From Sulfurospirillum sp. UCH001 (GTDB lineage Bacteria > Campylobacterota > Campylobacteria > Campylobacterales > Sulfurospirillaceae), in NCBI RefSeq assembly GCF_001548035.1, contig NZ_AP014723.1:2294001-2358000 (forward strand): a stretch of DNA of 64,000 bases. Reading direction: 5' to 3'. The translations under genes were made by a program, and so were the position numbers. The notes beneath the pieces were generated by a model that ran no database searches, was not told the DNA's origin, and saw only the letters and a list, made by a program, of their open reading frames with translations. Numbering within the stretch: the stretch's first letter is position 1; each line of letters opens with the position of its first letter. Shown piece after piece: positions 53,955 to 62,373 of the stretch.

Positions 53955-54410
53955 ATGAAACTTAGATCAGATGTTAAAAGCTACGGTGAGCGCACAGACA
54001 AAAGTATGCAGACGTGGATTCAAATTCTACGAGCATTTCAAAAGATCCGTGCAAAAGAGTTGAAGTATATCAACGAAAGTGGCCTAACAATGAATCAGTT
54101 TGAAGTTCTTGAAGTCCTTTACCATCGTGGAGACCTCTCCGTAGGTGCTATTACGAAGTTAATTATGAGTACCCCTGGAAATGTCACCGTTGTTGTAAAA
54201 AACCTCACCCGTGATGGTTTGGTGGCAACAGAGCCTTCAGCTGAAGACTCACGTGTTCGTATTATGAGCATCACAGAAGCAGGGAAAGCCCTTATTGGCG
54301 GTATGTTTACAAACCATGCAGCGAATTTAAAGAGCTATTTCGATGTTTTAAGTGATGATGAGTTGGTCGTATTGTACGACTTGTTACGCAAATTGCAAAA
54401 AGCACAATAA
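53955..54410 (+). CDS. MarR-family regulator
   Basis: 151 residues from MKLRSD (53955; AAAGGA upstream); a longer frame would start before the promoter. Winged helix core MNQFEVLEVLYHRGDLSVGA, GNVTVVVKNLTRDGLV and wing EDSRVRIMSITEAG. It probably represses itself and the following YceI gene through identical palindromes. No cysteine is present, so a thiol switch of the OhrR type is unlikely. Confidence 0.88.
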   Translation: MKLRSDVKSYGERTDKSMQTWIQILRAFQKIRAKELKYINESGLTMNQFEVLEVLYHRGDLSVGAITKLIMSTPGNVTVVVKNLTRDGLVATEPSAEDSRVRIMSITEAGKALIGGMFTNHAANLKSYFDVLSDDELVVLYDLLRKLQKAQ

Positions 54411-54426
54411 TTTTTTGCACAAATAT

Positions 54427-54438
54427 TACTAATTAGTA
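54427..54438 (+). promoter_or_regulatory. Second MarR-type operator, before yceI
   Basis: TACTAATTAGTA again, within TATTACTAATTAGTAAAAAGG, so the palindrome directly abuts the ribosome site of the YceI gene. Shares 15 of 15 central bases (TATTACTAATTAGTA) with the marR site. Confidence 0.75.
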
Positions 54439-54451
54439 AAAAGGAACTGTT

Positions 54452-55018
54452 ATGAAAATCAAATCTTTACTCGCGTCATCTTTGTTGGCAGGAACTGCCC
54501 TATTTGCTGGAAACTACACTGTCGATCCAATGCACTCAAGCACAGACTTTAGCGTCAAACACGCAATGATTTCAACCGTAAAAGGTAATTTTGGAAAATT
54601 CAACGGTAGTTTTGAGTATGACGAAGCAACCAAAACACTTAAGTCTCTTAAAGGTACTATCGAAGCGACATCTATCGATACAGGCATTAAAGATAGAGAT
54701 GATCATTTACGTTCAGCTGATCTTTTTGATGTAGCAAAATACCCAACAATCACATTTGTTCTTGATGAAATCAAAGGTGACAAAGCGTATGGTAAACTGA
54801 CAATGAAAGGTGTTACAAAACCAGTTGTTCTCGCTTTTGAAAACGGTGGTGCGGCAACAGACCTTTATGGTAACAAACGTGTAGGACTTGGACTTAGCGG
54901 TAAAATTAACAGAACAGATTTTGGTATCTCTTGGAACAAAGCACTTGAGACTGGTGGTGTGATCGTTGGTGAAGAAGTAAAACTTGACGTCGCATTAGAA
55001 GGTATTTTACAAAAATAA
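54452..55018 (+). CDS. yceI: YceI family periplasmic protein (second)
   Basis: 188 residues with signal peptide (LLASSLLAGTALFA), then YTVDPMHSSTDFSVKHAM and LSGKINRTDFGISWN, the classic YceI blocks. Binds a polyisoprenoid-type ligand in the family. First gene after marR; pirin and CDGSH genes follow on the same strand with short gaps. Confidence 0.93.
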   Translation: MKIKSLLASSLLAGTALFAGNYTVDPMHSSTDFSVKHAMISTVKGNFGKFNGSFEYDEATKTLKSLKGTIEATSIDTGIKDRDDHLRSADLFDVAKYPTITFVLDEIKGDKAYGKLTMKGVTKPVVLAFENGGAATDLYGNKRVGLGLSGKINRTDFGISWNKALETGGVIVGEEVKLDVALEGILQK

Positions 55019-55047
55019 TTTTATAAAGAACACCAAAGGAGCCAACC

Positions 55048-55755
55048 ATGTCATTCATAATTCATAAAGCCGACCAAAGAGGCACTGCAGAGCATGGTTG
55101 GCTGCATAGCCGTTTTAGTTTTTCATTTGCAGAGTATTATAATCCAAACCGTATGGGCTTTGGTGCCCTTCGTGTCATCAATGATGATGTCATAGAAGCG
55201 GGACTTGGTTTTGGGATGCACCCGCATCGTGATATGGAAATCGTATCTATTGTCACCAAGGGTGTTTTAGTGCATACCGATTCATTTGGCAATCATGGCG
55301 AAATTCACGCAGGTGAAATTCAGTATATGAGCGCAGGAGAAGGTGTTTTGCACTCCGAATTTGCTTCTAAAGAAGAAGATGCCGCACTATTTCAGATTTG
55401 GATCAAACCAAATGAAAAAGGTGGCAAACCACTTTACAATCAACGTGATTTTAGAGATGTCACCAAAAACAATCAGTGGGTAACACTGGTTTCGCCTGAT
55501 GGTAGAGATAACTCCATAGCGATCAATCAAGAGGCGTTTATTCTTACGACTGAACTCTCTGAAGGTAAAACGATTTCCATAGCTTCTTCAAGCCCAGATC
55601 GTGGTAAACTTTTATTGGTGGTTGAAGGAAGTGTAAAGATCGATGGCGTCATACTTGATAAACGAGACGAAGTACAAATTACTGAAGAAAAAATCTATGA
55701 ACTTGAAGCGTTGAAACCCTCTTGGGTTTTAGTATTTGATGTGCCCATGCACTAA
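55048..55755 (+). CDS. Pirin-like bicupin protein
   Basis: 235 residues. N-terminal cupin with metal-ligand pattern MHPHRDMEIVSIV...HTDSFGN and SAGEGVLHSEF; C-terminal cupin lacking those ligands. YhhW/pirin family, some members quercetin dioxygenases. Ribosome site AAAGGAG. Member of the MarR-controlled unit. Confidence 0.9.
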   Translation: MSFIIHKADQRGTAEHGWLHSRFSFSFAEYYNPNRMGFGALRVINDDVIEAGLGFGMHPHRDMEIVSIVTKGVLVHTDSFGNHGEIHAGEIQYMSAGEGVLHSEFASKEEDAALFQIWIKPNEKGGKPLYNQRDFRDVTKNNQWVTLVSPDGRDNSIAINQEAFILTTELSEGKTISIASSSPDRGKLLLVVEGSVKIDGVILDKRDEVQITEEKIYELEALKPSWVLVFDVPMH

Positions 55756-55772
55756 AAAATAAAGGAACTATC

Positions 55773-55985
55773 ATGTCACCCGTTAAAATGTCACTCGAAG
55801 CCAATAAAACTTACCACTTCTGTACCTGTGGAAAGAGTTCTAGCACCGTTTTATGCGATGGAAGTCATAAAGGTTCAGGTTTTACACCTAAAGCATTTAC
55901 GGTGACTGAGAGTAAAGAGTACTACCTTTGCGCCTGTAAAAAAAGTGCAAATTCACCATTTTGCGATGGAAGCCACTCCAAATAA
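55773..55985 (+). CDS. CDGSH iron-sulfur domain protein
   Basis: 70 residues with two CDGSH motifs: YHFCTCGKSSSTVLCDGSHK and YYLCACKKSANSPFCDGSHS. Each should hold a 2Fe-2S cluster by three Cys and one His. Likely a small electron or cluster carrier. Last gene of the MarR unit; strong terminator follows. Confidence 0.93.
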   Translation: MSPVKMSLEANKTYHFCTCGKSSSTVLCDGSHKGSGFTPKAFTVTESKEYYLCACKKSANSPFCDGSHSK

Positions 55986-56000
55986 TGCAATACCCTTTGA

Positions 56001-56033
56001 AAGAGCAGTGAAAAATTTTTCACTGCTCTTTTT
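56001..56033 (+). terminator. Rho-independent terminator
   Basis: AAGAGCAGTGAAAAA / TTTTTCACTGCTCTT, perfect 15-base arms, followed by TTTCG. A TATAAT-like -10 for the next gene follows at about 56036. Confidence 0.92.
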
Positions 56034-56072
56034 CGTGTATAATGACGAAAAATAATCAAAGGCTACTTTTTT

Positions 56073-56987
56073 ATGTCAAAACACCCTACTCTACTACACC
56101 ATTTTCGCTCTTTTTACCTTCAAAACAGACTTGATGATCTTGAAATTGCGATTGAATATTTCACCGTTTTTGGAGGAACCAGTTGGAATGTCGATACCAC
56201 AAAACCTCTTTTTGAGCTCATTTCCAACAAGATTTTAAAAAACTACACTTACATTCACACCGACATTACCAAACAAACTCATAGCAACAAACTTGTCCAT
56301 ACTCTCTTAAGCGCATGTGCCACAGGGGATCGTCGTGTTTTTTCCTCCTATAAACGCGCTCGCCTAAGCCGTGAAGAAGGTAATGAAGCGCTTCATGCAC
56401 TTTTGCGCAGTGAACTCATTGAGCTTGAATATTCACTTGAACGCCCTATGAGAGAAGAAGATGATAACTCCGATAAATTGAGCTTTACAACTCCTTTTAT
56501 GCGTTTTTGGTTTGCCTTTGTGTCACCTTACTATAAAACGATTAAAGAGGGTGATTTTAGTGAAGTTGAAAAAGCATTTACGAATCGAGAACAAGGCTTT
56601 AGCGATCTGATTTTTGAAAAACTCTGCCAATCATTTTTGAAAAAAAGTTTTAGTGAAGATCCTATCGTCGAGATCGGAAGTTATTGGGACAAAAATGCAG
56701 AGATTGATATTTTGGCAAAAACAAAGTCTGGTAAACTGATTGCAGGAAGTTGTAAATACACCAACGCAAAAGTGAAAAAAACAGAACTGACACGGTTAAA
56801 AGAAAAATGTGCATTAGCGGAATTTGAACCCGATATGTTCGTTATTTTTGGTAAAAATGGCTTTAGCTCAGAGCTTAAAGCCCTCAAAGGTAATGATCTT
56901 AAACTCTATACACTCAAAAGTCTAAAACCACTTGTAGAAGAGATAAAAGAAAAAGAACTCATCCCTTGTCAAGGGAAAAAATACTAA
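56073..56987 (+). CDS. DUF234 protein without ATPase domain, PD-(D/E)XK-like C-terminus
   Basis: 304 residues. The N-terminal half is helical (winged-helix region with LLSACATGDRRVFSSYKRA); the C-terminal half matches the DUF234 tail of archaeal-type ATPases, with a nuclease-like pattern EIGSYWDKNAEIDILA then AGSCKYTNAKV (Asp, about 15 residues, then Cys-Lys where Glu-x-Lys is usual). The AAA+ ATPase normally fused in front is absent and no ATPase gene is adjacent. Function unknown. Confidence 0.7.
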   Translation: MSKHPTLLHHFRSFYLQNRLDDLEIAIEYFTVFGGTSWNVDTTKPLFELISNKILKNYTYIHTDITKQTHSNKLVHTLLSACATGDRRVFSSYKRARLSREEGNEALHALLRSELIELEYSLERPMREEDDNSDKLSFTTPFMRFWFAFVSPYYKTIKEGDFSEVEKAFTNREQGFSDLIFEKLCQSFLKKSFSEDPIVEIGSYWDKNAEIDILAKTKSGKLIAGSCKYTNAKVKKTELTRLKEKCALAEFEPDMFVIFGKNGFSSELKALKGNDLKLYTLKSLKPLVEEIKEKELIPCQGKKY

Positions 56988-57010
56988 GAAAGGGAGAAAA
57001 TCTCCCTTTC
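56988..57010. terminator. Terminator hairpin
   Basis: GAAAGGGAGA-AAA-TCTCCCTTTC, perfect 10-bp stem starting at the DUF234 stop; on the minus strand it also follows the small membrane peptide gene. Confidence 0.82.
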
Positions 57011-57026
57011 TCAAACCCCTAAAAAC

Positions 57027-57107
57027 CTACCTTGCTAAAACAACACAAGTTGCAACAAAGGCGATGATCTCAGGGGTGTATCTGAAGTAACTCATCCAAA
57101 TACGCAT
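57027..57107 (-). CDS. 26-residue putative membrane peptide
   Basis: ATG at 57105-57107 with AAAAGGA seven bases upstream; stop TAG at 57027-57029. Basic, aromatic N-terminus (MRIWMSYFRYTPE) then one hydrophobic stretch (IIAFVATCVVLA) and a final Arg. The layout is like CydX-type small subunits, though the sequence is not a match. It lies 54 bp after the HD-domain gene on the same strand and just before a terminator. Confidence 0.55.
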   Translation of the reverse strand: MRIWMSYFRYTPEIIAFVATCVVLAR

Positions 57108-57161
57108 GATGTCATCCTTTTGCTATGTGATACGCAAAAGAAGCATTCTTCGTTCCACAGT

Positions 57162-58136
57162 TTACATATACTGTTCGTACGCCTCAATTTTCTCTTGAAG
57201 CTTCTTCGCAAGGTACGAATGAGCATAACCAAGTTCACTCAAAATGAGTTTTGCCTCATCAAGGTATTTTCGTTTTTTTTCATCATCCCAATGCTTTGGC
57301 GGGACTCCAAGATTGGTGATGCGATCGGCAAGTTTGACCATTGCCACACAGTTTTGACGTTTTTTCAGCCGTTCTAAACTGTCTCTCATCTGAGCCTCTT
57401 TTGAAGGCAGGGTTTTATCTTTCGTAAGGGCAGCAACTCCTTTAGCGATCACTTCCGCATTACCAGCTAAAAAAGTCTCTTTTCTAATCGTAGTAGATGT
57501 ATCTTCATTGACATCGTGTAACAGTGCACACGCAATAGCAACATTGTTTTCATCATAACTCAAAGGCTCACACGTGATGGCATTGATAATTTCGCCTGCA
57601 ACACTTAAAAGGTGCATAGAGTATGGTAAACCATGAGGTGTTTTTTGCTCACCATGAGCGCGAAGAGCAAAGGCAAGATGATCTTTAAACTCTTCCACGC
57701 TAAAAAGCTCTTTTGGTAAAGAAAAGTCCATTTTTAGGGCTTTTTGTAAACTAGGAGCTTTTCCTTTTTCTATCTTCGCATAATGCGCTTCTTCTTCATT
57801 GTCACTAAAATAAAATAAATATGTGCTATTCTCACACACCAATTCAAGCTCTTCATAATGCTCATGCTCATTGACATTGGTATACAGATTGACTTGTACA
57901 ACTTTACCAATGGCATCGCTGAGTGTATGTTTGATTTTAGCAGGCGGTAGAGGAATGGAGTCTAACTGAAAACACTCCACATAGCCCATAGACCCACCTG
58001 CTACATGGAAGTTAATGGTAAGACTTTTCTGTTTTTCTTCTTTAGAATAAACTATTTCTACGAGATTATGAAGCGTATAAAGCGCAACGACATCACACCC
58101 CTCAATATCATTTAAGTACGCCCACTTTTCAGACAT
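57162..58136 (-). CDS. SpoT/MESH1-like HD phosphohydrolase
   Basis: 324 residues. The C-terminal ~180 residues resemble the (p)ppGpp hydrolase domain of Rel/SpoT: HGEQKTPHGLPYSMHLLSVA (about 166), CALLHDVNEDTST (HD motif, about 210), GVAALTKDKTL and VKLADRITNLG. The N-terminal ~140 residues are not recognised and contain no synthetase domain. A stand-alone alarmone hydrolase is inferred; another nucleotide is possible. Confidence 0.78.
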   Translation of the reverse strand: MSEKWAYLNDIEGCDVVALYTLHNLVEIVYSKEEKQKSLTINFHVAGGSMGYVECFQLDSIPLPPAKIKHTLSDAIGKVVQVNLYTNVNEHEHYEELELVCENSTYLFYFSDNEEEAHYAKIEKGKAPSLQKALKMDFSLPKELFSVEEFKDHLAFALRAHGEQKTPHGLPYSMHLLSVAGEIINAITCEPLSYDENNVAIACALLHDVNEDTSTTIRKETFLAGNAEVIAKGVAALTKDKTLPSKEAQMRDSLERLKKRQNCVAMVKLADRITNLGVPPKHWDDEKKRKYLDEAKLILSELGYAHSYLAKKLQEKIEAYEQYM

Positions 58137-58162
58137 GATGAACCTTTCAATAGATAATTTAA

Positions 58163-58369
58163 CTATTTTTTACACAACTCATCAAACCATTTTTCATTCT
58201 CAGCAGAGCGATTGTTTTTTGAGCGCAAAAGTGTTCCGCGTACCGAAACCAAATCTTCGACTTCTAAAAACTCTAGCATTGAAAATGAGGAAATAGGAGC
58301 ATTTGGATCAGATTCTATTAGTTTTTCAATCTCTTCTATAAGTGCCATTTTATCGGCATTCTCTTGCAT
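58163..58369 (-). CDS. Small acidic hypothetical protein
   Basis: 68 residues from MQENAD (58369; AAAGGT six bases upstream); the longer open frame is unlikely. Mostly helical and acidic at the start (IEEIEKLIESDPNAPIS). No family recognised. It precedes the HD-domain gene by 26 bp and is divergent from the thiol-disulfide gene. Confidence 0.55.
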   Translation of the reverse strand: MQENADKMALIEEIEKLIESDPNAPISSFSMLEFLEVEDLVSVRGTLLRSKNNRSAENEKWFDELCKK

Positions 58370-58463
58370 CCGTTGACCTTTCGTTAACAAACTATGACTC
58401 TTTTTATTGTATAATACCTTACATTTCATGCAGATTATATTCTGTAACTTACAAGGAAAATGA

Positions 58464-59183
58464 ATGAAAAAACAACTTTTATGGTTTGTTGCGCTTATTT
58501 CTAGCACACTTTTTGCAGCAACCGACGCACAAATTGTTGAACACTTTAAATCAACGATTCAAGTACCTAATATTACTATCGAAGTCGTTTCTCGCAAAGG
58601 CGTTGAAGGCATCGATGGCATGGATTTCGTGACTTTAAATCTTAGCGATGGTTCACGTTCACAAAAACTCAGCATCTTTACTAAGGATGATTTGATCTTC
58701 CCAGATGTTATTAGCATCAAACAAGGTGGAAGCATTAAAGAGATGATGGAAATGGCAGAGCTTCAGAAAAAGCTTTCAGCTCTCTATAAAAAAGAGGAGA
58801 AGAAAAACATCGTCACTTTAGGAAATGATCCTAAAAAAGACACATTAGTCGTTTTTACAGATCCTGAGTGTCCTTACTGTAGACAAGAGCTTGCTCAAAT
58901 TGAGCAAAGACTCACTACCAATAACCTCAAGCTTGTGTTTACTCCAGTTCATGAGAGAAGCTCACTTGAAAAATCTGTTTTGATTTATAATGAGACCGCT
59001 AAAGTAAAAAGCGATGCTGAGAAAATCAAAATCTTGAAAAAATACTACGATGAAAACGTCAAGTATGAGCAAAAAGTCAGCGATGCTGAAGTGGCTCGCA
59101 TTGATGAACTCAAAACAAAATACTTTGGTGCTGGCATCAAAGGTGTACCGTTTATCGTAAAAGAGAAAGAACTTTTAAAATAA
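58464..59183 (+). CDS. Periplasmic thioredoxin-fold protein (DsbC/DsbG-like)
   Basis: 239 residues with a signal peptide (LWFVALISSTLFAA). Mature N-terminal region (about 20-100) as a possible dimerisation domain, then the catalytic domain with TDPECPYCRQEL (CPYC, about 138) and the cis-Pro loop GIKGVPFIV near the end. Likely isomerase or reductase for periplasmic disulfides; a link to cytochrome c maturation is possible given the many haem proteins here. Confidence 0.85.
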   Translation: MKKQLLWFVALISSTLFAATDAQIVEHFKSTIQVPNITIEVVSRKGVEGIDGMDFVTLNLSDGSRSQKLSIFTKDDLIFPDVISIKQGGSIKEMMEMAELQKKLSALYKKEEKKNIVTLGNDPKKDTLVVFTDPECPYCRQELAQIEQRLTTNNLKLVFTPVHERSSLEKSVLIYNETAKVKSDAEKIKILKKYYDENVKYEQKVSDAEVARIDELKTKYFGAGIKGVPFIVKEKELLK

Positions 59184-59193
59184 TTCGCCTTCC

Positions 59194-59218
59194 TATCCCG
59201 TCTTTTCAAGGCGGGATA
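59194..59218 (+). terminator. Hairpin after the thioredoxin-fold gene
   Basis: TATCCCG-N11-CGGGATA with an inner CTT/AAG pairing, 11 bp after the stop. Confidence 0.6.
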
Positions 59219-59240
59219 ACCCCACTTCAAAGAGGTTTGT

Positions 59241-60377
59241 ATGCTACAAATCGTCCTTTTTGCCATTATTGCTCTTTTGTTGATTATCTCTCTTACACTC
59301 TTTTTTCGTCTTCAAAAACTTCAATCTAAACCAAACACATCGCAACGCTCTACCCTCGATGAAGAAGAGATATTTCAAACGCTTCCTTTGCCTATCATTT
59401 ATAAAAAAAATGGCCACTGGCAAACCAATAAAGCTTTTTCACATGCTTTTGGTGTGATGAGTAAAGACAATAGCGAACTTTTAAGCATGCTTCCTAAATG
59501 CGGTGAACATACCTGCGAACTTCAATTTGACAATGGCATTATCAAACCAACACTGATCTATACAGCACCTCTTTTAGGTGCATCGGGGGATTTTGTAGCA
59601 ATCGTTGTAGACATCTCACATTTGCAAAAAAGTAAAGCACTTTTATTGCAGCAAAAAGAGCGTTTAGAACTCGCTCTTGAAGGGTGTAATGAAGCGCTAT
59701 GGGATTGGGATATGAAAAGCGAAAGCGTCTTTTATTCCCAAAAATGGAAACAGCTTATGGGGTATGAAATAACAGAAACTCCTTCAACCCTTTCTTCTTG
59801 GCTCAATTTAGTTCATTCTAAAGATATGGCACTGGTTAACGAGCGCCTAAAAGCTCATCTTGATGGTAAAAGTGACTACTTTGAAGTCGATCATCGAATC
59901 CGCCAAAGTGCCCCTCTCCAATGGGTCAAAGTTCGAGGAAAAGCTATCCGAGGAAAAAATGAACAACCTATCCGTATGGTTGGAACCATTCGCAATGTAA
60001 CGGCCGATAAAGCAGAAGAGATGAAAGAACGTTTTGAACATGAACGTTTTATCGCTTTTGTAGAACATATTCCAGCACTTTCATTTATCAAAAATAGACA
60101 CGGAAACTATCTGTATATCAACCAAGCGTATCAGCAATTTCTAGGGTTTAAAACATGGAAAAATAAAACTGCTAAAGATCTTTTTGATGCCCATACAGCT
60201 GAGAAAATTGCTGAAATGGATCGCCTTTCATTGTATGAAGGCTTGACTCAGCATGAAATTACTCTTCCAACATCTGAGGGACTCAAAAGTTATTTTTCTC
60301 TTCATCAATTTATTATCGAAGAGGAAGGTGAAAAATTACTCTGTGGTATTTGCATTAACAAACCATTCAGAGAGTAG
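59241..60377 (+). CDS. Membrane-anchored PAS-domain protein without output domain
   Basis: 378 residues: N-terminal membrane helix (about 3-24), a short PAS-like region (about 45-130), a full PAS/PAC (about 140-265; ALWDWDMKSESVFYSQKWKQL, cut by position) and a third PAS (about 268-375; IPALSFIKNRHGNYLYINQAY). No kinase, GGDEF or HTH domain follows and the stop is clean, so it may signal by protein contact with the ArsRS-like pair just downstream (38-bp gap). Confidence 0.75.
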   Translation: MLQIVLFAIIALLLIISLTLFFRLQKLQSKPNTSQRSTLDEEEIFQTLPLPIIYKKNGHWQTNKAFSHAFGVMSKDNSELLSMLPKCGEHTCELQFDNGIIKPTLIYTAPLLGASGDFVAIVVDISHLQKSKALLLQQKERLELALEGCNEALWDWDMKSESVFYSQKWKQLMGYEITETPSTLSSWLNLVHSKDMALVNERLKAHLDGKSDYFEVDHRIRQSAPLQWVKVRGKAIRGKNEQPIRMVGTIRNVTADKAEEMKERFEHERFIAFVEHIPALSFIKNRHGNYLYINQAYQQFLGFKTWKNKTAKDLFDAHTAEKIAEMDRLSLYEGLTQHEITLPTSEGLKSYFSLHQFIIEEEGEKLLCGICINKPFRE

Positions 60378-60415
60378 GTGTATCATTGTTTAAGACAAAT
60401 TTTCAGGACACAATC

Positions 60416-61096
60416 ATGCAACCTAATCTTTTAATGATCGAAGATGATGTCGAATTAGCAGAAATTTTATGTAATTTTTTAAAACGCTATAACATCACCG
60501 TAACCAATTATGACGACCCGTACCTTGGCATTAGTGCTTTGAGCCTCACAAAATATGATTTACTCATTTTAGATCTTTCTTTACCAGGGATGGACGGACT
60601 TGAGATATGCAAAGAAGTACGTACGAAAAGCGATATACCCATTATTATCTCCTCCGCACGCAGTGATTTGGAAGATAAAATCGTAGGATTAGAACTTGGT
60701 GCCGATGACTACCTTCCAAAACCGTATGAACCTAAAGAGCTTTATGCTCGCATTATGAGTGTGCTAAGACGTTACAAAAAGAGTAATTCACCTCATGAGG
60801 AGACACCCAATACATTGCTTGTTCTCAAAGAAGAGAGCCACACGATTTTTTTTAACAACGTCCCACTGACACTCACTCCAGCAGAATACGATGTTTTAGC
60901 TCATCTTATCAAAAAAAATAACTGTGTCGTTTCAAGAACAGAACTGCTTAACAGTGCACTGAGTCTCAATGAAGACAATGAAAGCAGAAGTTTAGATGTG
61001 CTTATAAGCCGTATTCGTACAAAGCTTGGAGAAAGTTCTAAAGAGCCAAAACTCATTCATTCGGTGCGTGGCATAGGCTATAGGCTTCAAGCATGA
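60416..61096 (+). CDS. ArsR-type (OmpR family) response regulator
   Basis: 226 residues from MQPNLL (60416; AGGA seven bases upstream; a TTG start 30 bp earlier is less likely). Receiver with LLMIEDDVELAEIL, Asp in LLILDLSLPGMDG and Lys in YLPKPYEP; C-terminal winged helix ending HSVRGIGYRLQA. Overlaps the kinase gene by four bases (ATGA). Confidence 0.88.
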   Translation: MQPNLLMIEDDVELAEILCNFLKRYNITVTNYDDPYLGISALSLTKYDLLILDLSLPGMDGLEICKEVRTKSDIPIIISSARSDLEDKIVGLELGADDYLPKPYEPKELYARIMSVLRRYKKSNSPHEETPNTLLVLKEESHTIFFNNVPLTLTPAEYDVLAHLIKKNNCVVSRTELLNSALSLNEDNESRSLDVLISRIRTKLGESSKEPKLIHSVRGIGYRLQA

Positions 61097-62322
61097 GGTG
61101 GTATCACTCCATCATTACACGCATTACGCTTATCTTTGCTTTGGCACTTTTAGGCATCGCTGCGATCTTTTTTTCACTCTCAATCCATGAGAGAGATAGT
61201 ACTTTAAGACGTATGCATGACTATACACATCTAGCCGTCCGCTCTGCTTTCGATCCTTTGGCAAAACAGCTTGACTATGAAAAACTAGCAGAAATGGGTT
61301 TTACCCGCGTAGAAGATGCAAAACTACAAGAGAGAATTTTAGAGATACCTAAACCTCCACGACCTTTTCCAATGAAACAGATGGAAGAAAAGTTACGATT
61401 TGGCTTGTATGTCGTACCGCATGGTATGCACATTTATGCTGTTTTGTTTAGACGTGATGATAAACCTACTATTTTGCAAGTTCCGTTTGAAAAAGAGCTT
61501 TTTCCACAAATTCTCTTTCCATTATTGACCTTTGCCTTCGTCATTGTGCTTTATATTGGCATTATCCGAAGTATTTTGCCACTTAAAACCTTGCGTGAGA
61601 AAATCAAACATTTTGCCAATGGAGATTATGACATCACGTGTAAAAGTAGTAAAAAAGATGAAATCGCAGCCCTTGCCAATGAATTTGACAGCGCCGTTAT
61701 TAAGATCAAATCTCTTAGAGATTCTAGACAGCTTTTTTTACGTAACATTATGCATGAGCTTAAAACACCCATCACTAAAGGAAAGCTTGCCGCTGAGATG
61801 ATCGAAGATGCAACCTACACGAGTATTCTTCAAAATGTTTTCAAACGCCAAGAGGCTCTTTTAGAAGAGTTTTCACGTATTGAAAAACTCAGTGCAGATG
61901 AGCTAAAACTTGACATCAAACGCTATCATATTGAAGATGTTGTCGATTATGCACTCGATATTTTAGATGATAAACATGAAAATATTACATGTCACTTAAC
62001 ACCTGTCGAACTCAAGGTCGATTTTGAACTCTTTGGTGTTGTTTTGAAAAATCTTTTAGACAATGGTGTAAATTATGCTCATGATCACCGAGTTACTTTG
62101 AGTAATGACCTCCATACCATCACCGTGTCTAACCATGCCCCTGCATTAGAATTCTCTCTTGAGCGCTATGCTGAACCTTACTTTTTAGAGGGTAAAAAGC
62201 AAAAAAGTGCCCGTGGACTTGGCTTTGGATTGTTTATCACATGGCATGTGATTCGTCTCCATGGTATGCGATTGGAGTACAAACGTGAGGGTGAAATGAA
62301 CCATTTCATCATTTATATATAA
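61093..62322 (+). CDS. ArsS-family sensor histidine kinase
   Basis: 409 residues. Membrane segments at about 8-28 and 145-165, HAMP-like linker, HisKA of the ArsS form (FLRNIMHELKTPITKGKLAAE, cut by position), and a C-terminal ATPase domain (VLKNLLDNGVNYA, ARGLGFGLFITW). ArsS proteins are the epsilonproteobacterial kinases known from the Helicobacter acid response; the signal here is unknown. Confidence 0.88.
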   Translation: MRWYHSIITRITLIFALALLGIAAIFFSLSIHERDSTLRRMHDYTHLAVRSAFDPLAKQLDYEKLAEMGFTRVEDAKLQERILEIPKPPRPFPMKQMEEKLRFGLYVVPHGMHIYAVLFRRDDKPTILQVPFEKELFPQILFPLLTFAFVIVLYIGIIRSILPLKTLREKIKHFANGDYDITCKSSKKDEIAALANEFDSAVIKIKSLRDSRQLFLRNIMHELKTPITKGKLAAEMIEDATYTSILQNVFKRQEALLEEFSRIEKLSADELKLDIKRYHIEDVVDYALDILDDKHENITCHLTPVELKVDFELFGVVLKNLLDNGVNYAHDHRVTLSNDLHTITVSNHAPALEFSLERYAEPYFLEGKKQKSARGLGFGLFITWHVIRLHGMRLEYKREGEMNHFIIYI

Positions 62323-62334
62323 AACATCTCGACA

Positions 62335-62359
62335 GGTATAGAGATAGTATCTCTATACC
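62335..62359. terminator. Bidirectional terminator
   Basis: GGTATAGAGA-TAGTA-TCTCTATACC, perfect 10-bp stem between convergent genes. Confidence 0.85.
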
Positions 62360-62373
62360 TTCTACATTCGATA

